DNA of 64,000 nucleotides from Aquarana catesbeiana (taxonomy: Eukaryota > Chordata > Amphibia > Anura > Ranidae): NCBI RefSeq assembly GCF_042186555.1, contig NC_133327.1:328092300-328156299 (forward strand). Direction: 5' to 3'. This document shows, piece after piece, positions 1 through 9,240 of the stretch; position 1 is the stretch's first letter, and each line of letters opens with the position of its first letter. A program made the position numbers and the translations under genes. Under the pieces are notes generated by a model. That model had not been told where the DNA came from. It ran no database searches and saw only the letters and a program-made list of their open reading frames with translations.

Positions 1-110
1 TAGAAACACCCTGTGGGTGTGAAAAGGTGGTTCCACATAGGCATAGTCCTCTAGGTCAAAAGCATATGTACCAACAGAAGAGATAGAAAACTTTTCCCTC
101 TTCCCTTTGG

Positions 111-800
111 GCTTTTTTGCTTTAGAAGTTCTTGCTGGGGAGACTTTTGTTGCTTGCAAAGCTTTTTCAAATATCTCCAGATCCTGCTTACTGACCATGG
201 TGCCATTCAAGACATACGTACAGTCAGGTGGTAGAACTTCAAGCGGGGACACAGGCACCGGAAATTCGAGCGGGGACACCGGCACCGGAACTTCAAGTGG
301 GGATACAGGCACTGAAACTACAAGCGGGGACACAGGTACCAGAACTTCAATTGGGGACACTGGCACTGGAACTTCGAGCGGGGACACTGGCACCGGAACC
401 TCGAGCGGGGATACGACACCGGAACTTCAAGTGGGGACTTTTGCTTTTTTGCTTTAGAAGTTCTTGCTGGGGAGACTTTTGTAGCTTGCAAAGCTTTTTC
501 AAATATCTCCAGATCCTGCTTATGGACCATGGTGCCATTCAAGGCATACGTACAGTTGTATGGTAGAACTTCAAGCGGGCACACAGGTACCGGAACTTCA
601 AGTGGGGACACAGGCACTGGAACTTCGAGCGGGGACACCGGCACTGAAACTTCAAGTGGTGACACCGGCACTGGAACTTCAAGTGGGGACACTGGCACCA
701 GAACTTCAAGCAGGGATACAGGCACTGAAACGACAAGTGGGGACACAGGCACAGAAACTTCAAATGGGGACACCGGCACCGGAACTTTGAGTGGGGTAGC
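111..800. repeat. Direct duplication of a 332-bp block in the gag tail
   Basis: The stretch beginning at 111 recurs at 443, and markers inside it keep the same offset (for example the gatcctgctt motif at 180 and 512). The duplicated block holds part of the 27-bp repeat array plus the conserved segment that encodes the motif [19 protein letters not shown]. Unequal exchange between repeat units is the simplest origin. Confidence 0.75.
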
Positions 801-830
801 AGGCACTGGGACGTCAGACTGGAGCACAGG
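231..830 (-). repeat. 27-bp coding minisatellite inside gag
   Basis: Two blocks (about 231-440 and 573-800) are built of 27-bp units that read, on the minus strand, as nine-residue repeats of the type PLEVPVPVS. Units differ by scattered transitions, but the period stays a multiple of three, so the frame is kept. On the plus strand the same units read as G/T/S-rich open frames, which I treat as shadows. Confidence 0.85.
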
Positions 831-1429
831 AACTTCAAGCTGGATAGCAGGCAGAGATTCAGGGGTGGCAGGAAGGATGCTTATAGTACCCACTTGCAGA
901 ACCTTTGGCCAAGGTGGGCGAGTTGGGCAGAGAGAGATAAAGTGCCCTCTTACGCCACAATAGAAACAAAGACCACCGTCTCTCCTCCGCTCTCTTTCAC
1001 CTTTAGACAGCTTGGACCAGATGGCCCCGATCTCCATGGGTTCCACATCATCCAGGGTAGGTGTATGTATATCCTTTGTAGTGTCTAGGCTTTGTGGGGA
1101 TAGAGCTTCATAGCTTGGCACATACTGGGATGGCTTGGAGTCGTATCTGTACAGGGTATTCCTGTCCTTGGATACCCATAGGCCACACGAACAGAGAGCA
1201 GACTTGGGAACACTGGTTTTCTTAGAAACAGGAATGTGAGAGTCCAGAGTAAACATGAATGCTTCCCGGCTGTCCAAGACTGGACTCAGTGGCGTCACTA
1301 GGGTTGGTGTCACCTGGTGCGGTAAAACATGGTGTCACCCCCCTCATGTCTAGGCTGCCCAGCACCCTGCATATAGCGCACGGTCATGGGATGCACCCCA
1401 AACCGGCCCCTGTAAATTATAGTGTAGGG

Positions 1430-2990
1430 TGATATAGTGGCAGGTTAGGGTAGTATAGGGTGGTATAGTGGCAGGTTGGGGTGGTATAGGGCAGGTTGTG
1501 GTGGTATATTGGAAGGTATGGGTGATATATTGGCAGATTGGGGTGGTACAGGGCAGGTTGGAGTGGTAAAAGGCAAGTTGGGGTGGTACAGGGCAGGTTG
1601 GAGTGGTAAAAGGCAAGTTGGGGTGGTACAGGGCAGGTTGGAGTGGCATAGGGCAGGTTGGGGTGGCTCAGGGCAGGTTGGAGTGGCACAGGACAAGTTG
1701 GGGTGGTACAGGGCAGGTTAGGGTGGCACAGGGCAGGTTGGAGTGGTATAGGGCAGGTTGGGGTGGTACAAGGCAGGTTGGGGTGGTATAGGGCAGGTTG
1801 GGGTGGCACAGGGCAGGTTAAAGTGGTATAGGGCAGGTTGGGGTGGCACAGGGCAGGTTGGGGTGGTACAGGGCAGGTTGAAGTGGTATAGGGCAGATGG
1901 GGTGGCACAGGGCAGGTTGAAGTGGTATAGGGCAGGTTGGGGTGGCACAGGGCAGGTTGAAATGGCACAGGACAAGTTGGGGTGGTACAGGGCAGGTTAG
2001 GGTGGCACAGGGCAGGTTGGAGTGGTATAGGGCAGGTTGTGGTGGTATATTGGAAGGTTAGAGTGGTATATTGGCAGATTGGGGTGGTACAGGGCAGGTT
2101 GCGGTGGTACAGGGCAGGTTGGAGTGGTAAAAGGCAAGTTGGGGTGGTACAGGGCAGGTTGGAGTGGTAAAAGGCAAGTTGGGGTGGTACAGGGCAGGTT
2201 GGGATGGCACAGGGCAGGTTGGAGCGTTACAGGGCAGGTTGGAGTGGCATAGGGCAGGTTGGGGTTCCTCAGGGCAGGTTGGAGTGGCACAGGACAAGTT
2301 GGGGTGGCACAGGGCAGGTTGGGGTGGTACAGGGCAGGTTGAAGTGGTATAGGGCAGGTTGGGGTGGCACAGGGCAGGTTGGGGTGGTACAGGGCAGGTT
2401 GAAGTGGTATAGGGCAGGCTGGGGTGGCACAGGGCAGGTTGGGGTGGTACAGAGCAGGTTGAAGTGGTATAGGGCAGATGGGGTGGCACAGGGCAGGTTG
2501 AAGTGGTATAGGGCAGGTTGGGGTGGCACAGGGCAGGTTGAAGTGGTATAGGGCAGGTTGGGGTGGCACAGGGCAGGTTGGGGTGGTACAGAGCAGGTTG
2601 AAGTGGTATAGGGCAGATGGGGTGGCACAGGGCAGGTTGAAGTGTTATAGGGCAGGTTGGGGTGGCACAGGGCAGGTTGAAATGGCACAGGACAAGTTGG
2701 GGTGGTACAGGGCAGGTTAGGGTGGCACATGGCAGGTTGGAGTGCTATAGGGCAGGTTGGGGTGGCACAGGGCAGGTTGGAGTAGCACAGGGCAGGTTGG
2801 GGTGGCACAGGGCAGGTTGGAGTAGCACAGGGCAGGTTGGGGTGGCACAGGGCATGTTGGGGTGGTATAGGGCAGGTGTAGGTAACACAGATCAGGTTGG
2901 GGTGGTATAGAGCAGGTTTGGATGACTGGCGCAGGGCAGGTTGGGGTAGTATAGAGCAGGTTGGGGTGTCACAGGGCAGGTTAGGACTCT
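1430..2990. repeat. 21-bp G-rich minisatellite, roughly 70 units
   Basis: The unit is close to gggtggtacagggcaggttg with variable positions (taca/caca/tata). A few 20-bp units break the phase. A larger duplication is also visible: the gtggtatattggaagg variant at 1501 recurs at 2042, 541 bp apart. The plus strand carries many GGG/GGGG runs and could form G-quadruplexes. Because 21 is a multiple of three, all six frames stay open over long stretches. Those frames (proline- and tyrosine-rich on minus, glycine- and tryptophan-rich on plus) have no start context or family match, and I do not call genes. Confidence 0.92.
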
Positions 2991-3050
2991 ATGCAGTGAG
3001 AGTGTGCTGTGCAGTAACTTACAGCATGCCTCATTCCTGCAGATGAACTT

Positions 3051-3230
3051 CGGGATCAGCCAGTGTGAAGAGGTCTGTGGTAGGAGTGGAGGAGGCGGCG
3101 CGGCCACACCCACAGCTCCGCCCACTATCTCCTTCAGCTGCGGGATCAGCCAGCGTGAAGGGGTCTGTGGGAGGAGTGGAGGAGGCGGCGCGGCCACACC
3201 CCCAGCTCCGCCCACCAACTTCGGCTGCCT
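3051..3230. repeat. 90-bp tandem duplication inside the hAT element
   Basis: The stretch starting cgggatcagccag at 3051 is repeated at 3141 with a few changes. Each copy contains the GC-rich gtggaggaggcggcgcggcc motif. CpG density here is far above the surroundings. Confidence 0.8.
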
Positions 3231-3432
3231 CGGAGATATTGGAGATCTCCGAGTGACAGCTTAACCTGAAGGGGGAGTGTTATAGGCAGCTTCCCCCGCA
3301 CTGCTGGATGCCCTGCTCGCACCGCTCCGAGGCAATCTATAGTAGTGTTTAACGGCGGCCCCGGTGTCACCCCTCTGGTGGGTGTCACCCGGTGCGGGCC
3401 GCACCCCCCGCACCCCCATAGCAACGCCTCTG

Positions 3433-3527
3433 ACTGGACTCCTTTCCTGTAAAAGCTTATGAGCCCATGTTTTGATTTGCTCAGAGAGCAGGTTGATGGA
3501 AGCGCAAATCTTCATATAGTTGGTGGC
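3433..3527 (-). pseudogene. Ty3/gypsy gag, middle fragment between two insertions
   Basis: These bases lie between the target duplication of the hAT element and that of the hammerhead-bearing insert. They join the minus-strand gag portion at 4548-4821 to the portion ending at 1286 once both inserts are ignored. It is too short to show a motif of its own. Confidence 0.6.
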
Positions 3528-4547
3528 ATAGGTCCTAGGCTTAAAGAAAAAAGGAAGGGAGTTTGGGACTTTAAATGAGGCCCACGGACATCAGGAGGTG
3601 AAGGAAAAATGTTGTTTATTGGTCATAAAGTCTGTATCAAAGCATATCACAATTATAGACTGCATGTCAAAGAAGAACATTGTAATAAATGTCATTCAAT
3701 ATACCTACGCACATATGTGTGAGCGCATGCAATAAGCATCAAGAATACATCAATATGTCAAACTAGAGGCCACATGATAGTCACAAGTGATCAATGGATA
3801 CATACAATGATAAAAGATATATATACACATAAAAGCAGCATAGGACAGTAATCGTAAAAAATATATAAACCCGTAATTGATTGAAGAAAGATGTTCTGAG
3901 TTGATAGTGTGATGTGAGCATGTATCTGCGTAACAAAATGTCCGACGCGTTTCGTGTAAACCACTCATCAGGGGCACAGTGCTCAAACATATCTATGGGG
4001 TATAGTAGAGTAAACAATTAATCTATATGCAACCAATAGTAGCCGGGGGAAGCAAACGTGCACCCCAGAGTACTTGCATAAAATCATTGCAGAGGAGGTG
4101 TGGTGATGATGGAGCCAAGGCCATATTAGTAGTCCGTACCGGGAGCTGAGGTGACCGAAACACGCACTGGCGGGGCGCATGCACAGAACCCCCCCCACAT
4201 ACACAGAACCCGGAGCACTGGATCTAGGGATGAGACATTGATCTGCCAGTAATGACTACCAAATGGAGTCTGAGAAAGAGGGAAGGTACATAATCAGTAA
4301 ACCATATTGTACTGATAGGGTAATTAAGAAATATATATGTATCAGATGCGTAGAAACTGAAATTGGAGAAGTCAAAGCAACAAAGGGAAACCCAGCTGGG
4401 GATAAAAGAAAACAGGGGAAAATGAGAAACAAAAAGAAAAATATAATAAAATATATATTCCTTTTTTCTCTGAACTAGGGATGGAGGCGCATTCCCCATG
4501 CGCCTCATTTAAAGTCCCGAAAACTCCAATATAGGTCCTAGGCTTAA
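3528..4547 (-). mobile_element. Hammerhead-bearing retroelement insert with 17-bp target duplication (Penelope-like, inferred)
   Basis: The 17-bp motif ataggtcctaggcttaa occurs at 3528-3544 and again at 4531-4547, bounding a 986-bp insert in gag. Just inside both ends is an inverted repeat with the core gactttaaatgaggc (left, near 3567) and its complement (right, near 4500). The insert has no poly(A) tail and no coding motif. On the minus strand it holds a hammerhead motif (3938-3977). A long target duplication, inverted ends and a hammerhead together suggest a non-autonomous or truncated Penelope-like retroelement. The family assignment is inference from the ribozyme and the architecture, because no RT is present. 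Confidence 0.7.
3938..3977 (-). ncRNA. Hammerhead ribozyme motif, complete core
   Basis: On the minus strand the core CUGAUGA (3971-3965) is followed by stem II GUG/CAC with a five-base loop, then GAAAC (3953-3949), two bases, and GUC (3946-3944) as cleavage triplet. Sequence before CUGAUGA (GUGCCC) pairs with sequence after GUC (GGACAU) with one C-A mismatch, giving stem I. Stem III would be minimal (GAAAC-GC-GUC). Such tiny stem III hammerheads, thought to act as dimers, are known from Penelope-like elements. Activity is inferred, not shown. Confidence 0.8.
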
Positions 4548-4821
4548 GGGCAAACAACAGCTCGCAATCCATATTAAAGTACAAGAATTATGCACGGCTA
4601 CCGTCAAACCTCTCAGGCATCTCCACAAATGGCTCAGGACATGCTGGTTCCAGAGTTGGGCTTACTGTGCCTTTAAATAACTGAACTTCTTGCTGCAGCT
4701 CTGAAACGGTCTGGCCCAGGCTGGAGACTTGCAGAGCAAGGGAGGTGAGCATCTTGTACATCTCTGCGGACTCCATGTTGGTCAGTTCATTATGTAAGGG
4801 CTTCCCTAGGTTGGAGTCCAT
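4548..4821 (-). pseudogene. Ty3/gypsy gag, N-terminal part
   Basis: Reading on the minus strand from an ATG at 4821-4819, the protein opens MDSNLGKP and continues into a probable coiled coil (hydrophobic heptads around LTSLALQVSSLGQTVSELQQ). It then reaches PEPFVEMPERFDGSR, the PxPERFDG motif that begins the capsid region of many Ty3/gypsy gags. A longer open frame begins at 4842, but the inner ATG fits better because it lies just after the LTR leader. Stops follow, then the 17-bp target duplication. Further downstream gag sequence is at 3433-3527 and 1-1286. Confidence 0.72.
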
Positions 4822-4859
4822 GGTGCAGAAATGTATGCTCACCCTTGCAAATACACACA

Positions 4860-5380
4860 GCCCACGGTAACAGGGTAATAAGCTACCTGGGCTGTGAATA
4901 TGTGCACGGGGGCTTGACAGGAATTTACCAAAGTAGAGTTGAAGTAAAGCCGTAGTCAGGGATTCCAGAAGTCAGAATAAACGATAAGCAGAGCCAGGGT
5001 CACAAGCCAGAGTCAGTCTTGGAACGCTGTAACTAGAACACAGGAACACAGGGATACTGGAACACAGGAATACTGGAACACAGGAATACTGAAACCTTAG
5101 GCAAAACAGGAGACAATGAACTGACAAAGCCCTCAGAGTGAGGCAGTGTTTTATACCCAGCTGATTGGATAAACTGCCTCAGCTGAACCAGGAGTGACAG
5201 GTACAAATTGCAACAAGATCCAGAGTATGGCCCTAGTATTTCATGCAGAACTAGGCAAAGCTGGAAAGCAGGCTGAAAGGAACTAGACAGGCAGTCATGG
5301 GTTTAATACCTCCTTGAGCCACTTGGGGTGTGATCACGCCTGGCTGTCTGCATGGCACAGTAGGGACTGTGATGGATCCC
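4860..5380 (-). mobile_element. Ty3/gypsy long terminal repeat with TATA box (boundaries approximate)
   Basis: The sequence lies between a polypurine run (minus strand GGGGGGG, bases 5378-5384) and the gag start. On the minus strand it contains a TATA box (tataaaa, 5155-5149) within gggtataaaacactgcc, as expected of an LTR promoter. A CCTG-rich leader with short tandem repeats follows. I could not fix the TG...CA ends. An integrase tail lies upstream of it and a gag start downstream, so this LTR joins two partial elements. Confidence 0.65.
5035..5100. repeat. 15-bp tandem repeats in the LTR leader
   Basis: Units close to ggaacacaggaatact are repeated three to four times with small changes, giving a CCTG/CTGTGTTCC-rich stretch on the transcribed minus strand. 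Confidence 0.75.
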
Positions 5381-5845
5381 CCCCTTAGAAACGCCATGTG
5401 GGTGTGAACAGGTGGTTCCACATAGGCATAGTCCTCTAGGTCAAAAGCATCCATACCATATGTACCAACAGAAGAGATAGAAAACTTTTCCTTCTTCCCT
5501 TTGGGCTTTTTTGCTTTAGAAGACATGTGGAACCAACGAGTCAGGCAACATGGAAGGTTGGAAACCATAATTTGCCATGAACAGGGATGATTGGAAAGCA
5601 GAATTCAAGGCACTGTTGTGAGCAAACTCTGCCCACAGTAATAGGTCTGACCAGTTGTTATGATGGTCAGAAATATAGCAACGTAGGAATTACCCAAAGG
5701 ACTGATTGGGCTTCTTCTGTAACCCCATTAGACTGCAGGTGATACGCAGAGGAGAAAGCAAGCTGAATTCCTAACTGTGGAGAGAATGAGCTGGCAATTA
5801 GCTGACAGCTGAGCGGCCAGCTCAGAGAAGGAAGGGCTGAACTTA
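5381..5845 (-). pseudogene. Ty3/gypsy integrase C-terminal fragment and pol tail
   Basis: On the minus strand, different frames show two motifs near the catalytic core end of Ty3/gypsy integrases: FSSAYHLQSNGVTEEA (close to the usual FSSAYHPQSNGQTER) and WAEFAHNSALNS...FMANYGFQPS (the usual WAEFAxN...FFANYGFHP). Frame changes and a stop separate them. The chain then enters the tail SKAKKPKGKKEKFSISSVGTY with an acidic end, the same tail as at 120-1. It stops in the polypurine run next to the LTR. This is therefore the 3' end of a second element lying head-to-tail with the one at 1-5380. Confidence 0.75.
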
Positions 5846-6236
5846 CTCTCTCTGGAGAAGAGACGCTTGAGAGGGGATATGATTTCAATTTACAAATAAA
5901 TACCATAATGGTGACCCCACAATAGGGTTAAAACTTTTTCGCGGAACAAGACATGTGGCCACTCATTAAAATTAGAAGAAAAGAGGTTTAACCTTAAACT
6001 ATGTAGAGGGCTCTTTACTGTAAGAGCGGCAAGGATGTGGAACTCCCTTCCACAAGCGTTGGTCTCAGTGGGGGGGGGGGGCATCAATGGTTTCAAAAAA
6101 CTATTAGATAAGCACCTTGAACGACTGCAACATACAGGGATATACAATGTAATACTGACATATAATCACACACCTAGGTTGGACTTCATGGACTTGTTTT
6201 TTTTTTTCAACCACACCTAGTATGTAACTATGTAAC
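5846..6236 (+). pseudogene. CR1/L2-like LINE, 3' end
   Basis: The sequence starts in the C-terminal RT region (motif corresponding to LFSLEKRRLRGD, from ctctctggagaagagacgct). It passes through the block for WNSLPQALV, and ends in aggttggacttcatggactt followed by a T-run and tatgtaactatgtaac. This is the same 3' end seen in the better copy at 37190-38210. It is 5'-truncated and in broken frame. Confidence 0.72.
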
Positions 6237-8010
6237 CTATCCGTTTTGTGTTTTATATTAACTATAAGGAATAATGGCATTTGTACCAGTAATTGTTTTG
6301 GTCAAACCAGATTGTACTCTTTTAAAATGAACAGATTTTAAAGTGATAGTTTTTTTTATTTTTTATTTTTTATCTTTTCCCGTTTAAATTTTTTTTTTTA
6401 AATAAACATTTAAAACAGGATACACCAATGACATAGGATTGAAGGTGTTTTCAAAGGAGAGAGCAGGAGTTTTTGTCCTGCAGACTCACGGTCTGTAATT
6501 GTACTTCTGTATGGGCCATCTGAACAGAAAAGGTGGGTCAGATACAGGGGGGATTCACTACACCAACTCATTTTGTTGTATGTGTATAAGTTTGAATTCT
6601 TTAAAGAACAGGCAAAACAAAGCAGACTTTTTAAACATGTAAAAGGGAGCCCAGTGCTCCTCCTGCTGTTTAGAAATATAAATATGACATCTAAAAATAA
6701 ATAAATAAAAAATTAAAAACTACTTTTTAGCCCTGAACAAAATATAGAAAAATGAAAATGAAATACAAAAACACTATACATTTCTTTTAAACAGATATCT
6801 AGCTAAAATATCTGTTCTATGTGCAGATTCTGAGCTATATTCACTGCTGACCGCACAACCCTGACCACAACTCCACATTCAAAAATTCCACCACACACAT
6901 AGATGTGGTGCTTACTCATTTTAATTTACCAGTTGTCATCTCATTTCTTGCCAGTTCCTTCACAAGACAACAAACACAGTAGAACTTTCTGAGTCCGGCT
7001 TAACAGTCAAATCTTTGCTTAGCCACTTCCACAGTAGTCTTTCAAGCTATTCTAGTATTGTACATTCTGTGCCAAAACAGTGTTTAGTTAACAGTTAATA
7101 ACTTGCTGTCTGGACTACCTCAGTAAAACATGTTGAGCGTTTCATCACTTATGTTTTATTTAATTATGCTTGTCATCAAATGTTATTGTTTGAGACCAGT
7201 CATGTTATTCACCAAAATCACATTGATTAATGATGAAAAGTCTATTATGGTTTTAATTACATCTTTGTTATTCTTCCTAAATGATAGCATTTATATATTT
7301 AAACAGACAAATTCAATGAAAATGTAATCAATAAAATACTTTGATAGTTAACCTATATTTATTTTTATTATTTTAAAGATTCATATAAAGTGATTTTAGG
7401 ACTGCTTATTTTGTATAAACAAGTAATAAAGAGTTCAGAACTGATTTATTAAAGGGGTCATTTTCTTTCAAGCTTGTGTCACTTCACACCCAAACATCCA
7501 ATCAGGTACACATGAATTTAAAAAAAATGTAATTTCTCTTGAACCCGATTGGTTATTTCTTATAAGAAATCATTAATAGGTTAGTATATTATCACCTAAA
7601 AGTGTGGTGCAAGTTTGGAAGGGTTAGAACCTATTTCAAGTTTCACGTTTATTGCTTTCTACATATCAATAGCCCATTATTGTAAGTAAATAAGACAACA
7701 GGCTGTAAGGCCTTTGCTGCTGTAGAAAATAAGAGGATTAGAACTGCAATACCAATGCCTGTGTTACAAACTTTGAATATTCATTTTTTCCACAATGTCA
7801 ACAGCTATCAGTTATCGTAGTGCATTTACTGCTTGTTCATAATATGTAAGTATTTAGTTCTGCAGTCTAGGCACAGGAAAAGTTTAAGCAATTGGTACCT
7901 TATGAGAGAAGAAAAAAATCACTTCTAGGTGATTTGTATATTGGAAGAATTTCATGAAAACCACTTAACAGAGCCATATCATACTTTGTCCTGAAGTAAT
8001 TAATGTCTTC
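6237..8010. other. AT-rich stretch without recognised features
   Basis: No coding, repeat or RNA motif is recognisable here. It is low in CpG, with short A/T runs and no open frame beyond about 65 codons. A host intron or intergenic DNA is the simplest reading. Confidence 0.5.
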
Positions 8011-8679
8011 CTTTTCAGAGGTGGAACCAGGAGCCATGGGGATACTGAATAGACCACACTGTTTTGGCAAACTTTTTCAACCAACTGAAAGCTACCCATA
8101 CACAAGGCTTGGCTCGGTAACCAGGTGAACGCTTTGTGGACACCCTAGTGCCCGGCATCCATCTGGATTCTTTCTGCCACAGAGAGGGCCTAGGCCCTTG
8201 ACAATACAATTTGCCAGTTCACTGATGAGTCATGGGGGAACAATATTTTACACTACAGTATACCATCCCTCAGAATAAGATAGGACCAATCACTCAAAAA
8301 TGTGGGGTTTTCGTTAGGAGCTTTGAACTTTCTCTAGGATTGGGCCATTGCATAATGCCTCTATGAGGAGGGCAACAATTGGATGTTCTCTATGTGGGTA
8401 TGCCCAGTTATACTCATCAAATACATAGATGAGGTTTCCCTCTTAGGCCTTCCTCCTGTCAAGTTTGGTATTTAGGCCTACTCTATGTAAGCGCTTTTGA
8501 ATCAGGGCAGAGCAATGAGCATAGGGCTCGGTGAAATGCCATGGTTCCCCTGTGAAAACCTCTTACCACTTAACCAATAGGCAGGCACCTTACTACTTCT
8601 AACTGAGTGGGTGTTAGTTCCTTGGTGGTCACCTATGCCCAGTATCACCTGTGGCCACCCCATCCTAGAGGTGCGTGTG
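8011..8679. other. Unassigned sequence left of the palindromic insert, continues at 12346
   Basis: This block is less AT-rich than the DNA before it. It is continuous with 12346-13250 once the palindromic insert at 8696-12329 is ignored. Both halves have scattered minus-strand open frames (64 and 119 codons) but no family motif I can name. They may be halves of one old, decayed mobile element. Confidence 0.35.
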
Positions 8680-9240
8680 ATCAGTATATACTTCTAAAAA
8701 CCAAAAAGTGTTGCGCTGTTAATTGACTAGTGCAATAATAATCACAACTGAATGAGACAAATGACAAACAAAATAATATTGAATAATATTCAAAAACACC
8801 AAAAGTCCATAGAGTCATAAGAAAAGGTGCAATGTCCTCCAATTCTTATTCGGTGTATCACCCAGTGCTCAGGATGTAAAATATCTGCTTACCAGATCCT
8901 AAGACCTTTCCAGGTCAATACTCGCATCTGTGAGCTTTGTTATCCCTCACACTAGGTGCATCCACCAGTCCAGTCATGATATGGGGTGGTGGAAGCCGCC
9001 AAAGAAATGAACCCTGAAGGTGTCCTCGGGAACCAATCATGCAGTATAACAATGAAAGAAAGAAGGCTCATTGCGCATCGTCCAGTTAAAATTGAAGAAT
9101 TTATTAACGGTTGTACTTACAACAGTGGGATAAAATTAGGCATTTGGAAATACAATTATCATCCCGCACCTTCCACGGGCGTCTCAACGTCACCGCTATT
9201 TTCTGCCTTGCCTGACGTACGTTTTGTCTGTATAGACATC

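Larger units (their letters stand above)
1..1286 (-). pseudogene. Ty3/gypsy retrotransposon gag, C-terminal half (zinc knuckle plus 9-residue repeats)
   Basis: Gag is the structural protein that packages retrotransposon RNA in cytoplasmic particles. The minus strand is open from 1313 to 318. It shows the EPMEIGA motif that precedes the nucleocapsid in Ty3/gypsy gags, then a complete CCHC knuckle (C-x2-C-x4-H-x4-C, bases 968-927). After the knuckle comes a proline/valine-rich tract of nine-residue repeats (PLEVPVPVS type). The chain then passes through the motif SKAKK to an acidic tail rich in Y, D and E near 120-1, which runs off the window. The first nine residues of the open frame come from the inserted hAT element, so that start is false; the true gag start is near 4821. 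The gag is cut by two insertions (1287-3432 and 3545-4530) and must be dead as a gene. The family call is firm; the exact clade is not. Confidence 0.82.
1287..3432. mobile_element. Non-autonomous hAT-type element with 8-bp target duplication
   Basis: The ends are inverted: cagtggcgtcac at 1287-1298 against the complement of gcaacgcctctg at 3421-3432. Both sides are flanked by the 8-bp duplication actggact (1279-1286 and 3433-3440). An 8-bp duplication with a CAGNGGCG-type terminus is the signature of hAT transposons. No transposase is visible; most of the 2146 bp is minisatellite. Subterminal copies of ggtgtcacc occur near both ends and could be transposase-binding sites. The element interrupts the minus-strand gag, whose sequence resumes on either side. 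Confidence 0.85.

Noticed and set aside
231..830. CRISPR array suggested by regular repeats
   Set aside because: Units are adjacent without unique spacers, period 27 bp, and they encode a gag tail in a vertebrate-type genome.
1350..2910. Many long open frames in all six frames (proline/tyrosine-rich and glycine/tryptophan-rich proteins)
   Set aside because: They come from a 21-bp tandem repeat, and a period that is a multiple of three keeps all frames open.
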